Shown: positions 21,963-33,184 of the stretch, piece by piece
Layout of the letters: each line of letters begins with the position of its first letter
How positions within the stretch are numbered: the first letter of the stretch is position 1
Assembly: GCA_018287875.1 (NCBI GenBank)
Contig: JAGVVL010000009.1
Location: 806,001 to 870,000, forward strand
Direction: 5' to 3'
Length of the DNA stretch: 64,000 nucleotides
From: Nigrospora sphaerica
Lineage: Eukaryota; Ascomycota; Sordariomycetes; Amphisphaeriales; Apiosporaceae
Notes under the pieces: model-generated
Databases searched by the model: none
Seen by the model: the letters and a program-made list of their open reading frames with translations, nothing else
What the model was told of the DNA's origin: nothing
Translations under genes and position numbers: made by a program

Positions 21963-23150
21963 TCACCTCAGCGTCGGCACCGCCCAGTCGACCCAGTCGG
22001 CCATGTTCACATTGACGGGGCTCCTCTCAAGGTCGGCGGGGGCGGCGCCGGTGCCGAAAAGGTACTTGTTGATATAGGCATTCAGACTGTCGCTGCTGGC
22101 GGGCGGGAACTGGCAGTGGCCGTGGCCGCCGACGAGGTCGAAGCCCATGGCGTCGGGGGCGGCGAGGGCGCGGTAGACGAGGCGGGCGGCCTTCATGCAG
22201 GCCGTGGTGCTGACGGGGCCGAGCCAGTCGATGTCGTTCTCCATGACGTAGAGGCCGCGCGGGGCGACGAGGCCGGCGAGGAGGTGGTGGTCCTCGGGCA
22301 GGGCGGCGGTGCGGCCTGTGTGGGTGTCGAAGCGCGGGCTGAACCACACGTTCTCGCGCACGATCTGGCCCGCCGTCTGCACGTTGGCGCCCTGCGCCTT
22401 GAGCCAGTCCGAGATGCGCCAGCAGGCGGCGCCGCCGGCCCCCGACTCCTGCGGCAGCGTCAGCGCGATGCGGCCCTCGAGCGCCCCCGCCACCAGCGCC
22501 CCCTTGCCGTTGCGCGAGCACCCCGTCACGCCGAGCCGCGCCGCGTCGACGCCCGTCCGCTCCGCCCCCAGCTGCTCGAGCCCGTCGATGAGCCGGCCCA
22601 CGCCCCACGCCCACGCCGTCAGCGCCCCCGCCGGGTGCCCCCGCCCGTGCAGGTCGTAGAAGAGGCCGACGCCGCGCGACGAGCCGCCGTTCTGCTGCGC
22701 GAAGGCATCGTTGCCGAACGTGATGGTGCCCACCGTCGCCGGTACCGGTATCGACGTCCCGCCCATGGCGATGATGGCCGGCCCCGGCCCGCTGCCGCCC
22801 CCGGGGCGGACGGCGGCGCTCATCGTCGCCGTCTTGGCCCCGACCGTGATCCTGACGCTCAGCGTCGTGCCCGACAGCGACGCCTCGACCTTGTCCGGCG
22901 GCGGCGGCAGGTCGCCGAGCTCGTACTGCTGCAGTACCCGGCTGATCTCCTGCCGCCGACACGCCCAGTCCGCCTTGCTCATCACCTTGGCCCCGTTCGC
23001 GAAGGTAAAGGGGTCGTTCAACTTGGCCACGTTGGCGGCCGGATAGCTGTCCAAAAGCGTGCAGTTGGTCGACTGGCGTTGAACGAGGTCGACCACTGGA
23101 AGACCCAGGGCCGAGCCGAGCAGCATGGCGGAGATGGCGAGAAGCGTCAT
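21963..23150 (-). CDS. 4-O-methyl-glucuronoyl methylesterase, carbohydrate esterase family 15
   Basis: This is a single exon of 395 residues from the ATG at 23150. The frame is open to 23210, but the later start gives a standard signal peptide (MTLLAISAMLLGSALGLP). The CE15 nucleophile motif GCSRNGKGA has Ser212. The acidic residue follows in LPQESGAGGAACW (Glu235) and the histidine in GGHGHCQFPP. These match the Cip2 group. The enzyme hydrolyses the ester between 4-O-methyl-glucuronic acid of xylan and lignin alcohols, outside the cell. There is no cellulose-binding CBM1, so the catalytic domain acts alone. The ATG lies about 90 bases below a TATA element, and no other cell-wall enzyme is adjacent. 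Confidence 0.93.
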   Translation of the reverse strand: MTLLAISAMLLGSALGLPVVDLVQRQSTNCTLLDSYPAANVAKLNDPFTFANGAKVMSKADWACRRQEISRVLQQYELGDLPPPPDKVEASLSGTTLSVRITVGAKTATMSAAVRPGGGSGPGPAIIAMGGTSIPVPATVGTITFGNDAFAQQNGGSSRGVGLFYDLHGRGHPAGALTAWAWGVGRLIDGLEQLGAERTGVDAARLGVTGCSRNGKGALVAGALEGRIALTLPQESGAGGAACWRISDWLKAQGANVQTAGQIVRENVWFSPRFDTHTGRTAALPEDHHLLAGLVAPRGLYVMENDIDWLGPVSTTACMKAARLVYRALAAPDAMGFDLVGGHGHCQFPPASSDSLNAYINKYLFGTGAAPADLERSPVNVNMADWVDWAVPTLR

Positions 23151-23240
23151 GGTGAAGTTGTTGCGTACAGTGTTGCGTGATGAGGTGTTAACCATGGGAG
23201 TACACGACAACGACGGCCATCCTACCGTAAGGTTTGGAGA

Positions 23241-23250
23241 CTATATATAA
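23241..23250 (-). promoter_or_regulatory. TATA element of the CE15 gene
   Basis: An alternating TATATATA run is located about 90 bases upstream of the preferred CE15 start. It supports the shorter ATG (23150), since the longer start at 23210 would leave only about 30 bases from TATA to ATG. Confidence 0.5.
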
Positions 23251-24376
23251 ACGCGGCCGCATGCTGGAAGGCCAGGTCCGTAAAGGCGTCAAGGGCAATG
23301 GGGTTGGTGGGAAGAAGACGCCGGCCTCCGCTCGAAAGCAACCGACATACGCTTGCCTTATGGATCATCAGCCCCCGCCGTCTTGGCTCGACATGGTATA
23401 GCTGCCGAGAGGGAGGGGAATGCAAGCCTGGCAGGACAAGCGGACGAGGGGGAATGGGCCGATGGAATTGACGTTACATGCCGCAACCGGCCTGTCTCGG
23501 ACCTATTTACCCTGGCGCGCCCGCCGATTCGTCGCGCGCCAGGAACGGCACGGCTCCTGCGCCCCCGAGTCCACAGCCTGAGGTCCCTTGGTCCGCTCGG
23601 CAAGCGTGCTCGTGCTTCCCCCAGAGGTGTAGCAGCCTTTGCCTTCCCGTCCCGGCTGCGTGCGGGGCTGACTCCAAATATCGCGGGTGAAGTGAGGCCA
23701 TCGTGTGGCCCGTCCCGGTACCTCATGTCCCGCCACAAGCCTATGGGGCTCTCGCTGCCGCAATGAACTTGCTCTATCTGCAGTTCTTCCATCTGTGAGC
23801 CGTGACATGGGCTCTTTCACGCTTGCCATGCTCTAACGGCAGCTTCATTGCGCGACGGGCTCGGCCTGCGGCGAATGGGCGGGTAAGCGTTCGCCTGCAC
23901 AAGAATCCACGATGCCAGTTTTGAATGGGCCAGGCACACAGTCGGGCCCTGGATTTTGGCAATGGCTCTATCTTTAGCGGGCAGAGCCTGGCTTTTACCA
24001 GCTAAACTTAGTGGGTTTCCGCCTCTAAGGCACCCTTGATCACGTAATCCTAGGTACCCTAGTTCCCTGTAACAGTACCCGAAGGGTAGGGGAGCTACAA
24101 TGGGGGCTCACCCCAGTTCCGGGTAGTATCTTGACACGTTTCTGCTGAGTGTTCGTAAATATCTATTGTACCTGCTTGTTGCCATGTATCCCCTGGCCTT
24201 GAAGCACATATACAATACCAAGTAACTACTGCACCGCGGGGGCCACAAGGATCGACTACTTTACCCATCATCTACTGAACGGACTTTGTACCTCATGATA
24301 TTCTGCTGGTGGCGACATCACTTGCAGCTCTCGCCGATCCCAGGCCCACTCATGGCGGCCATCCAAGACGAATGCA
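23251..24376. other. Intergenic
   Basis: No gene is seen. Overlapping frames between 23350 and 23830 on both strands lack family features. Around 24030-24080 the short phrase gtaccc recurs. Confidence 0.5.
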
Positions 24377-25765
24377 TCAGTCCTGATTCCGATCCGTCAG
24401 CCCTAGCATCTCGGCTCGGAGCGTCAAATGCTTATTCTGATGTTTGGTGAAGACTGGCTCGGTCTTGGGGATCCCAGGGCGTCTCCAGCCGTGCTCGTGA
24501 CACCCGAGACCTGTTATGCGTAGTTTGGCAAAGAGCGTCTCATGAAACTCGGCAACAGTCCCTTCCCAGCTTTCGGCTTTGTGCAAGGGCCAAAGCCGCA
24601 TGGCGCACAGAGACTGGACCAGCGAGCCAAGGATGGCCAGGTTGCACACACTGCTCGGGGACGTCGATTCATGGCAATGAAATCCGTCTTCTGGTACGTC
24701 TCGGGTAGCCATCAACGATTTCACCGTGTCCTCGACAGGCTTCAGCAGTGTGTTGATGGCCTCGAGCCGCGACTCTCGAATGGTCTTTTCGGCTCCGGGT
24801 GGAAAAGGTATCCGGAAATCACGTACTGTCTCATTCCAGACGATCTTTTCGACCGCCGACTTAAACACCGTCTTCGATCCGAGTTCCCAGGCGACCCACG
24901 TGGCTCTTTCGAGACCTATGCCGTGGAGGGTGCCCAGCATGCTTTCCAAGCGTCCGACGAGCTGGGTCGCCCATGGACGGAGGATATGCGTCAAATCGTA
25001 CTTATTAGTGAGGATAGTGATCTTATAGAAAATCTCCAGCCACTGGACGTCCTTAATACGACGTGCTAGGGCGTCGAACTCGCTGAGCCGGCCATGAACG
25101 AGTGGTAATAGCAACCGCATGACGTCGGGATCGTCGTCTGGAAGTCGGACAGTCCAGCCCGCGTGGGGCTTTCTTGCCTCAGCGAAGCGCCCGTAAAGCA
25201 TGGTCTCAAAGGGGCGAGCCGCCCGGGCCATAGCGCGCGAGCAAACGCGGAAGGCGACGGGCTTTTGTGGGGGTTCAATCGCTCGCTTCCCCGATTGCTC
25301 GGGTTGCCCCGATTGCCCCGGCTGCCCCGGCTGCTCCGCCGTGTTCCCCTGCTTGGATAACAGCGATTCGCCTAGCTCGGCATCTTGAAACGAGCACGAA
25401 TCATCCCCGACGACGAGGATAAGATCTCCACGGCGGTCGATGTCGACCTGGGTGGGTCGGCAGGACGTATGTAAAGTGCAAGGGCGTTCTGGTTCCGGGA
25501 TAGGGGTCGCCACTGTAGATGCCGCCCCGGTGGATGCCGCCCCGGGAGATGCCGCCCGTGTAGATGTCGCCCGTGTAGATGCCGCCCGTGTAGATGCGGA
25601 CGAGGCAGGGGCCGGTGAAGGATCGCGGGAGGACGCGGTTTTCTCGACGGTGTGAGGAGGCGACGGCGGCCTCTCACCCCCTCCGAACAGAGACGACGAC
25701 AACAAGGCCATGATCGCTGCAATTTGTGACTGACAGAAGACGGGAGCAAGAGAGTGACGGACCAA
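24377..25765 (-). CDS. BTB/POZ-domain protein with N-terminal amino-acid repeats
   Basis: A single open frame of 462 residues begins at 25765. A second ATG at 25711 (444 residues, MALLSSSLFGGG) is an equally possible start. The N-terminal part has a pentapeptide run of the type STRAA/STRAT/SPGAA, and a later QPG/QSG-type tripeptide run. The BTB-like core follows: DIDRRGDLILVVGDD, FRVCSRAMARAARPFETML, WTVRLPDDDPDVMRLLLPL and ITILTNKYDLTHILRPWA. This is the order seen in the many fungal BTB proteins annotated as nuclear-pore-like or Kelch-less BTB. Such domains mediate protein-protein contacts, often with cullin-3. No second domain is recognised in the C-terminal 200 residues. Confidence 0.82.
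   Translation of the reverse strand: MVRHSLAPVFCQSQIAAIMALLSSSLFGGGERPPSPPHTVEKTASSRDPSPAPASSASTRAASTRATSTRAASPGAASTGAASTVATPIPEPERPCTLHTSCRPTQVDIDRRGDLILVVGDDSCSFQDAELGESLLSKQGNTAEQPGQPGQSGQPEQSGKRAIEPPQKPVAFRVCSRAMARAARPFETMLYGRFAEARKPHAGWTVRLPDDDPDVMRLLLPLVHGRLSEFDALARRIKDVQWLEIFYKITILTNKYDLTHILRPWATQLVGRLESMLGTLHGIGLERATWVAWELGSKTVFKSAVEKIVWNETVRDFRIPFPPGAEKTIRESRLEAINTLLKPVEDTVKSLMATRDVPEDGFHCHESTSPSSVCNLAILGSLVQSLCAMRLWPLHKAESWEGTVAEFHETLFAKLRITGLGCHEHGWRRPGIPKTEPVFTKHQNKHLTLRAEMLGLTDRNQD
25293..25337. repeat. 9-bp tandem repeat in the BTB gene
   Basis: Five imperfect units of gattgcccc/ggctgcccc type encode the minus-strand QPG/QSG/QPE run. The period is a multiple of three, so unit number can change without breaking the frame. 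Confidence 0.8.
25515..25600. repeat. 15-bp tandem repeat in the BTB gene
   Basis: Five full units and a partial one of the gtagatgccgcccgt type encode the STRAA-like pentapeptides on the minus strand. Units differ by one or two bases, and the period preserves the frame. Confidence 0.85.
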
Positions 25766-27437
25766 AGATGGGAGTGAAGGCGCGGGAAGCCTAAAGAGTA
25801 GTTTGCATGGTAGCCTTGGACTACCTTAAGTACCCTTCCCTAAGTACTTACTTACCTGATCGCACAGACAAGGTGAGCTTCACTTGCCGCCACGTACCTG
25901 CTAGACCATGTCAACGGAGTCAATATCTTCATGGGTGTATCTAGGGATCGGGGCAATCGCATAGTCGTGGTTGACGTAGTCTTCCACATGGTCCCGCGGT
26001 GCCCGGTGCCCATTTCCGACTTCACGGGATCCATCCTATACACAAGTAAATTAAGGCAGTGGCATTTTGACTTTCTTTAGAAGCCAAAGACAAGCTTGGC
26101 CGAAAGCATCCGTGGGGACCGAAACCTGCTTAGCGCGACATGAGATTAAGAGACGACGATTCTCCGGGTTGGCAGTTTCCGAGTGCTCCAGGGAAGTCCA
26201 TTTGCGGCAAAGACAGAACGAAGACCGGGAAGAGAACTGCCATTCTCGCTTCCAGAAGCAAGCTATCTACGACTTACCGGAGAATAACGATGTAGGTACC
26301 CTTGCCGGTGTAAACCTCTTTGCTCCGAGAAGAGCTGAGTTGTGCATCTCGCCGACCTTGATCCGGAGGCGGCAGAGTTCCCTATGCAGAACCAAGGGGG
26401 TACACCTCCAAGTCTGCGCCGCCGGCCTGAGGCCATTGGATGAGGGTGCTTAAGATGGACGCGTCGCATGGGCATTTTGGATTGTCGGAGTGCCGGCATC
26501 GGGCCGCGGCGGGCGACGGCAGCCGCTGCGCCATCGGGCATTCGAGTGTGGCCTTGAGCGGGATGTCGGTCGACGGCCATGCGCCTCTGGATGATGGCCA
26601 GCGTGGGGCCGGCCCTGGCGCGGAACAAGTGCGGCAGGTGGTACTTGTCGGTGGAGGGCGGTGCCAGTTGGTGGAGCTTGTCAACGGCTACAAGGCTCTT
26701 AGTCGGTCGAGGCTTTACTTTCTGGGCGGCGCCGCCCAAAGCCGTCCCCGTTGAGGCGGCGGAATTGCCCGCGCAAGATGCGCAGAAGAAGGTCCACGGC
26801 GTTAGGGTCTTCATGGGCAGCCGCACCGTCTAGCCGCCCGTGCGGGGGCCGCCGCCGACGACATCGAGGGTCAGGTCGCGGCGCATATTAATCACCGTCC
26901 GATTGAGCTCTGAACGGGAGGATCAGTCGCGTCGGGCGAAGAAGTCGCGATCCCGGCAGTAATGACCGAGGAGCTGCGATCCCTGCTGTGCAGACACCAT
27001 TGCCGTATGGGGAGAGCAATCGTGACAACTGCGCACGAGGGCCGAGCTATTACCGCCCACAGGCGGATGGCATTGTGGCATGACTCGACAGAGCTGTCGA
27101 TGAGCGCGCAGCAGCCCTGGCAGAATTGGAGGGGCAAGGGTGATCCTGAACTGACGTGGGCGGGTCGCAGCCAATGACCCCAGCCCAACGGTTATTTCAC
27201 ATTGGTGGCATAGAACGAAGACCAGGAAAACGGCATGATAGATTCGTGAAATTCATTGATTCATACTTGGACCAGCAGGCCAGTGTGCGAGAAGAGTATC
27301 CCTTCGCCCCTGCGCGCGCGAAGCTCGGTCCATCGAAACCGGGGGTCAAAGGGACGAGCCCTCCCGACGTCTGGAATGTTCCTTCCTTTGTTGGCCTTTT
27401 CTTCTTTGTTAACCCCCCTCCCCTTTCCGCCTCTTGT
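25766..27437. other. Intergenic, possibly with worn remnants
   Basis: There is no complete gene. Two places on the plus strand read alike (VNGVNIFMG near 25913 and VHGVRVFMG near 26792), which might be remnants of a duplicated sequence. The match is short and no family is recognised. Frames across 26260-26830 on both strands have no conserved motif. Confidence 0.4.
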
Positions 27438-27749
27438 TCAAGCGGACCACTTGCCGGTGACGCCGCCGACCCAGATTTGGGGTTGGCTCTTGGTGAAGTT
27501 GGTAATGTCGCCCATGATGGCGGCGTCGCCGCTGACGGCCTTGAACTTTTCAGCGTCGGCGAAGACGAGGACGCACTGGACGTGGTGGCCCGTGGCCTCC
27601 TTGTCGAGCACGCCGACCGTCCACGACTCCAGCCCGTGCGGGCCCCAGTTCTTCTGCACCAGCGGCATGTGCGTCGACAGGTAGTAGTCCATGTTGAAGT
27701 CGTCGACCGACGCCGCGGGGTAGAGCACGTTGATGATGGCGGGCGCCAT
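27438..27749 (-). CDS. EthD-domain protein (dimeric alpha-beta barrel)
   Basis: This small single-exon gene has 103 residues from the ATG at 27749. The frame is open upstream to 27932, but the extra part is Pro/Thr-rich and unlike the family. It reads MAPAIINVLYPAA, then FNMDYYLSTHMPLVQKNWGP, then GHHVQCVLVFADAEKFKAV and TNFTKSQPQIWVGGV. The YYLxxHMPLV motif and the total size are those of EthD/REDY-like stress-responsive barrel proteins. Members of this fold act in alkyl-ether degradation or as small cyclase and monooxygenase-like proteins. Its own role is unknown. Confidence 0.88.
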   Translation of the reverse strand: MAPAIINVLYPAASVDDFNMDYYLSTHMPLVQKNWGPHGLESWTVGVLDKEATGHHVQCVLVFADAEKFKAVSGDAAIMGDITNFTKSQPQIWVGGVTGKWSA

Positions 27750-28901
27750 GGTTTTGTTCTGGGTCGCTGGTGGTTGGGTGGGGTGGGTGGTGGGTTGGAT
27801 TTGGAAGGTGGAAGGCGGTGATGGTGGTGACGGCAGGCGAGCGAGGAGACGAGAAGAGGTTCTGGGGGAGAGAAAGGGAAGACCTAGCTGGGCGAGAACA
27901 AAGGCCAAATAAATCACGTTCGGTCCGTACAAGCTGCCCAGACGCGAGAGGGGAAATAGGGCCCGTCGTGTAGGCCCTTTCTCTTACTTGGTCCGAGGCT
28001 AGGCCGACGTAGGGAAGAAGAGCTGGAGCTGGAGCGAGTGGTGTGGAGATGGATCCAGAGGGGTCGGCTTTACCTGCGGGGGCACACACGCGCAAGCACA
28101 CGCATACTCTTCAGTGTGCAGACACGCAAACCATTCAGTATGTACGGGGTACACACACGTACTACTCAATATGTACACACGCCTACTACTCAGCTTGTAC
28201 ACGTGCATGATCACGGCATCACATCATCGGTTGGGCACCAAAGCGCTGCTCTCGTATGATGGCCATCCCAAGAACTCGGCTCCGAAGGTCTTCTCGTTGC
28301 CCCGGAAAGCCGAACCAGCCCCAGCGGGCATGGATGTTTCGGTGTTAACGATCGGCGCCAGATAGTTGAGTCCGCCAACCTTTCCCTTCCCGTTTGGCCC
28401 CAGCGTCCCCCCACCTAACGCAGGTTCGGAACGCGGGGCCACTTGGCGTGTCAGCCGGTCGTCACCAGACGCGCATCCTTCAGCCCCAAGGCGACCGAGG
28501 TCTCTCCTGCTTATGACGGACCGCTTTCCGCCTGTGTTACCATCGCGTGCGGCTTTCGCCGTCGGGCGGAAATGGCGTCGTAGTCCCTCCCCCTCCTCCC
28601 CCTCCCTCGGACTGGAGAATACGTCGAGTTGTTTGGGGCATGTACACATTCGCAAGCAGTTTTGACAGCGGGCAACAACGAAGAAGGAGGAGAGAAAATA
28701 GTGTCATGCAGGCCAATGCAGCCAATTTGACTATCATCATCTCTGAAGCGAGCACCGTCTAACTTCCTCCGCTTCTTGAGTCTATGCTGAAATCAACGCT
28801 ATGCCAGATCATGCCACCAACGCCAGGCTCCTCGCCTCACACCCCTACCCTTGAGTCGCTCGTTGTTTTCGTCCTCACCGCCTTGCCACGCAGCCTCGGC
28901 T
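27750..28901. other. Intergenic with a simple-sequence tract
   Basis: It contains the promoter of the EthD gene (CT-rich, 27770-27890), the repeat tract noted separately, and no recognisable gene up to the 3' end of the AAA gene. Confidence 0.5.
28085..28210. repeat. Imperfect tandem repeat rich in TGTAC and ACAC
   Basis: There are about four imperfect units of 24-30 bases. The common core is close to actactcaatatgtacacac. No coding sense is apparent. Confidence 0.55.
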
Positions 28902-31353
28902 TCACAGGAACATCTGGCGCATCTCGGCGTCCTTCTTCGTGGCGCCGGGCGCGGTGTAGTCGATGCCGCTGAGGTTGGCTAGGTCGGCCTCGAAGCGGGC
29001 CTGGATTTTGGTCACCTCCTCGAGCTGCTCCATATCGAGGCGCTTGCCCTCAAAGGCCGCCAGGCTCTCGGCCGCCTTGATGACGTTCTTGATCTGGCGA
29101 CCGTTGAGCTCGTGCTCGGCCAGGCGTGCGAGCTCTTTCTCGCTGACGATGGGCCGGTCCGCATCGTCGCCGCGTGGGATGCGCGCCAGGAAGTTGCGCC
29201 AGATCTGCAAGCGCGACGCCTCCGACAGGTTGGTGTAGCGGATGGGGATGTGGATGCGGCTCTTGAAGGCGTCGTCGAACGAGGAGACGCGGTTCGTCGT
29301 CAGGAACAGGATGCCAGCAAAGTACTCGAGCAGCCTCAGGAAAACGCTGACCATTGCGTTACGGTGCAGGTTATGCGGCGAGCGCTCCTCGAGGAACACG
29401 TCGGCCTCGTCAATGAGCAACACCGCGTTCCACGCCGAGGTCATGCGCATAATGCGCGCCAGGGCGTCGTCGAGGTCGCTGGCGTCGGTGCCGAGGTCGC
29501 CCGATGACACCATGTAGAGCGGCCGCCGCACGTACTCGGCCACGCACTCAGCCGTCAGCGTCTTGCCCACACCGGGCGGCCCATGCAGCACGCACACGAC
29601 GCCCTGGCCCTTGCCCTTGACGATGTCATCGAACTTGTCCCGCGTGGACGAGTGCTGCGTCGAGTGCACCGACACTAGCGCCTGCACCGTCCGCTTCGTG
29701 CCCGCGTCCAGCACCAGCTGGTCGAAGCACTGTGCATTCCACTCAATCGGCTTCAGGTCCTGGGCGAAGAGCTCCAGGAACGCCTTGTTGGCAAAGGCGT
29801 AGCCGCGCACCATCGACGTGGCAATCACTGCCTCCTCGTCCGACAGCGACCGCAGCTCGGCCTCCTCATCCTCGAGCTCGCCCTCGACGGCGTTGCGCCG
29901 CAGCGCGCGCCGTTCCGCCGCCTCCTCGTCGGCCGGGGGAAGTTCCTTCACCGTGAAGCTGTCCGACGTTTCCTGGTGGAACGTCTTGCAGTCCACCATG
30001 ACGCGGCAGTCCACGTGCACGCGCTTGTAGCCGCAGTTGGTCTGCTTTAGACCCGTGCCGGTGTAGTGCATGTAATGCTGGCCGAGGTAGCTCTCGAACA
30101 GCCGTCCGCGCTTCAGAAGCATCTCCCGCTTCGCCACGGCGTCCTCGAGCATACCGAGGGGCATCGCGTTGAGCTTGCACAGCTCGCGCGTACCCGTGTA
30201 CCGGGGGACGAAGAGATCCGTCTTGCGCGTGCCCAGGTTATCGCCGTCGTAGTCGATGTACTCGACGCGCAGCACCAGGCCCGGCGTCTCGTCGTCGCCA
30301 TACTCCTCGTCCAACCAGCAATCCAAAAGACGGAACGCACGGTCTTTATTGAATACCTTGGCATACACCAGGGTCTGGGGTCGGAACACTGTCCACAACT
30401 TGTCGAAGGGGGCGGCCTTGACGTCGTTGGTGACGCAGCGCTCGTAGGCGGCAATCTCCAGCTCGAAATGCTTCTTGATCCAGTCCAGCAGCATCGTCAG
30501 CTGCTTCAGCGACTCGCTGTCGCCGGCCTTCTCGAACCGCGACACCCCCTCGGCCTCCAGGTCCTTGCGGTAGTGAAACAGGCAGTGGTAGGGCGCGCTG
30601 ATCTGGACATCGTCGACATCGATGGGCTCCGAGGGGTAGTTTCCAATGACATCGTACATCAGCTGCCGCAGCGGCAGCGGGTTCACGTACAGTCGGGTGT
30701 CGTCCAGGTCGCCATCGCTATCAAAATGTCGCACGACGCAGAAGGCGTACAGGCGCCACCAGTCCTTCTGCTCCGGTTTCTCTACGTCGTCCTTGCGCTG
30801 TAGGGAGACGGTCGGCAATATGTCCGAAGGGGAATGGCGGTAGGGTTTGGCTTACCTCGACAAAGTACCGCTCGTCCTTGTCGTCGTATCTGCGGTCTAG
30901 ATGCTTGATTTCGCACTTCATTGTCTGGTCCTCGACATCTTTCTTCTCGTCGCCGTCGCCGTCCTTCTTGTCCTTCTCGTCATCCGCTTTTTCTTCCTTC
31001 TTGTCGTCCGTGGACTTTTCGCCCTCGGGCTCGGCCTTGTCCTCGACAATGCCCTTGGAGCGAAGTTGACAGCAGCAGCAGCATCGCTGGTGCTGGCCCT
31101 CCTCAACATGTGAGTGGGCGTTGGTGGAGGCGGCCGTGGTCGAGGTTGCCTCTTTGGACGTGCCGTTAGCGGTGGCAGCTGTAGAAGGCGCATTCTCTGT
31201 TGTGGCGGCAGTGGCAGCAGCATCTGTAGTGCCGTTGGTGGCGGCAACTGCCAACTTCTTCTTCTCGGGTGTTCCATTGGTGGCCTCGTCCGAGGGCGGT
31301 GCTACTATGGCATCTCCGTTGACTACGGGGTCCTCGACTATTCCAGGCGCCAT
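28902..31353 (-). CDS. AAA-family ATPase with N-terminal disordered region, two exons
   Basis: Exon 1 (31353-30856) and exon 2 (30797-28902) are joined across a 58-nt intron (GTAAGC to CTACAG, phase 0), giving 797 residues. The first 130 residues are Ala/Thr-rich with a run of five cysteines (CCCCCQLRS) and a Lys/Asp/Glu-rich stretch. The middle has features of the fungal DUF7025 region (LWTVFRPQTLVYAKVF, then PRYTGTRELCKLNAMPLGM). The C-terminal ATPase domain shows Walker A GPPGVGKT, Walker B VLLIDEADVF, sensor 1 LTTNR and an arginine finger region with FDDAFKSRIHIPI. Proteins of this architecture are common in filamentous ascomycetes. They are presumed protein-remodelling ATPases, with no established substrate. 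The minus-strand gene is isolated by large spacers. Confidence 0.9.
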
Positions 31354-33184
31354 GATGTGCCGGGCGTGTTCTTTGGGAGAGATGGGGAGCGTGTGGTACA
31401 GTTTGAAGGGATCGATGTGGTTGAGGCTCCGTGGATGGATTAGCCAAGAGTGAAATACTCGAGGTATATGCTTTACTCAAGTACTTGTGCAAACGACGGG
31501 ATGATGCAACGAGCGCCTGGCCTCAAAGGGATAGAAATTGAGGATTGAATGAGAGTGAAGGTCTCCCCAAGACAGCGTCGAGTGCGGGCAGTGCAGTTAA
31601 TATATAGGATGCATCCCACAAACTTCCTGCTTCCCAGAATACAGAGGCGTACCTAACCTGCGAGCTAACTAAATGTATCGTATATGACCTAGTGAGCACT
31701 TATGCAGTCCCATGAAACAATGAAGCGCAGCCGCAGCCACAGCCGCAGCCGACGGGCATTAGCATCAGCAGCATCAGCAAACCAGAACAGCAACAATCGC
31801 CCCAAGATGCGGTGGGTATTGGCGTGGATGGGACAAGCCCGCCATCGGTACCTCCACCTTGTGGGCCTCCCGTCTGTCTGTGTCATCCCGTCTGCTTGCC
31901 CGCGAGGAGTCATACCCCGAAATCCACCGTAGGCACGCATCTGATCTGCCGGCGGGGCTCCAATCACGACAGGATGGGAAATCAGAGAGGCTCAGCAGGC
32001 AGCAACGGCAGGCAGTAGCTCAGATGGAATGCGACGGGCAAGATAGCCTAGGGGGCGAAGTCTGTTCCCCTTCCGCCAACTCTAGCACCCCCCACATGGG
32101 CTGACAGGCGGTGCTGTCGTGTCCCCACCAGCGGCCAGAAAGACAACGTCAGCCTCAACGGGCCCTGGTACGCCTGGGCCAGCACGCATCAGGCAGACAC
32201 GGGCCATGGAAGCCCAGCCCAGCCCGGTAAGCTTGCATGCCAATGTGACAGCGCAGGCTGGGCCGGGGGGGACGCCACGACACGGAGATGGGAGGCAGCC
32301 GGCCGTCTTGTACGCATCGTGGGGGGCTATTGCGTAGATAATAGGCTCCATCATCAACATCCATCTACCTACGTGTAGGTAAGGAGTTTTTTAACATCTA
32401 CGGACCCATCCCATCTTACCTCGTTGCCTGGAACAGCCAGCCCTACAAAAACAGCGGGTTGGATCGATGCGGGGAACCTGTAGCCCGTTGATAGGTAGCA
32501 TCCACCGACGGAATGAGCCTTATCTCCCTGCCATCTGGGCTTCAGCTTTCAGCCCCTGTAGAGCCCCACTAAGCCCACGCGGCGTATGATTCACTCGGCC
32601 GCGCACCACAAGGCTGCCGGAAGAAGAGGCTCATTGTTATGAGGACAGATGGAATGGCTCATTTCACTATAAATGGTCCCTTTGCACTAGTGGTGAGCCA
32701 GTTCTCTTGCTCCCCTCTCGGTTGCATTCAGCCAGCTACTGTTGCCTTTCATCAGGTTGGTAGACAGCTGAGAGCAGGCTGCCTAGCGAGGTGCCAATCT
32801 TGGGTTGCTACTTAAAGAATCGCCGGCAGCTGGGTCTGGAGCTTGTGATGGGACTTGCCGTATCACTTCCCATGCCATTGAGGGCCCGGCATCGTCTTGA
32901 TGGGGTGGTGGTGACCAAAGGGTTGAGTGCCCAACCGTCCTCGCATAGACGTGATAGGCGATATGAAATCTGTGTTCAATCAGCCCTTGTGCCGGCTACT
33001 TTTTGCCACCGGCATAGCTCGCTAATGCGCCACCCTCGTTCCCATAGTTCTAGGTAGGTTATGCACTGCTGAGATAACTCATCGGACGCCCATTATCGCA
33101 GCGTAGGCTACACCTTCTCCGGTTGGTAACGAGCAGTTGCCATCAGTACACTTCATTTTCCTGCTTTACCGAATCCACCTCAAG
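31354..33184. other. Intergenic
   Basis: This is 1.8 kb between the divergent AAA and HET genes. Imperfect repetition of cagccgcagccacagccgca occurs near 31725-31750. CTATAAAT near 32670 could be a promoter element, though it lies 500 bases before the HET start. No gene is recognised. Confidence 0.5.

Noticed and set aside
22027..23180. Long frames on both strands (311 and 354 codons)
   Set aside because: Both are shadows of the CE15 gene, rich in Arg/Ala/Pro/Gly and without motifs.
25852..26833. Similar short phrases VNGVNIFMG and VHGVRVFMG as remnants of a duplicated gene
   Set aside because: The match is nine residues only, with no extended alignment on either side and no family.
28085..28210. 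CRISPR-like array
   Set aside because: The units are adjacent imperfect copies without unique spacers, and the genome is fungal.
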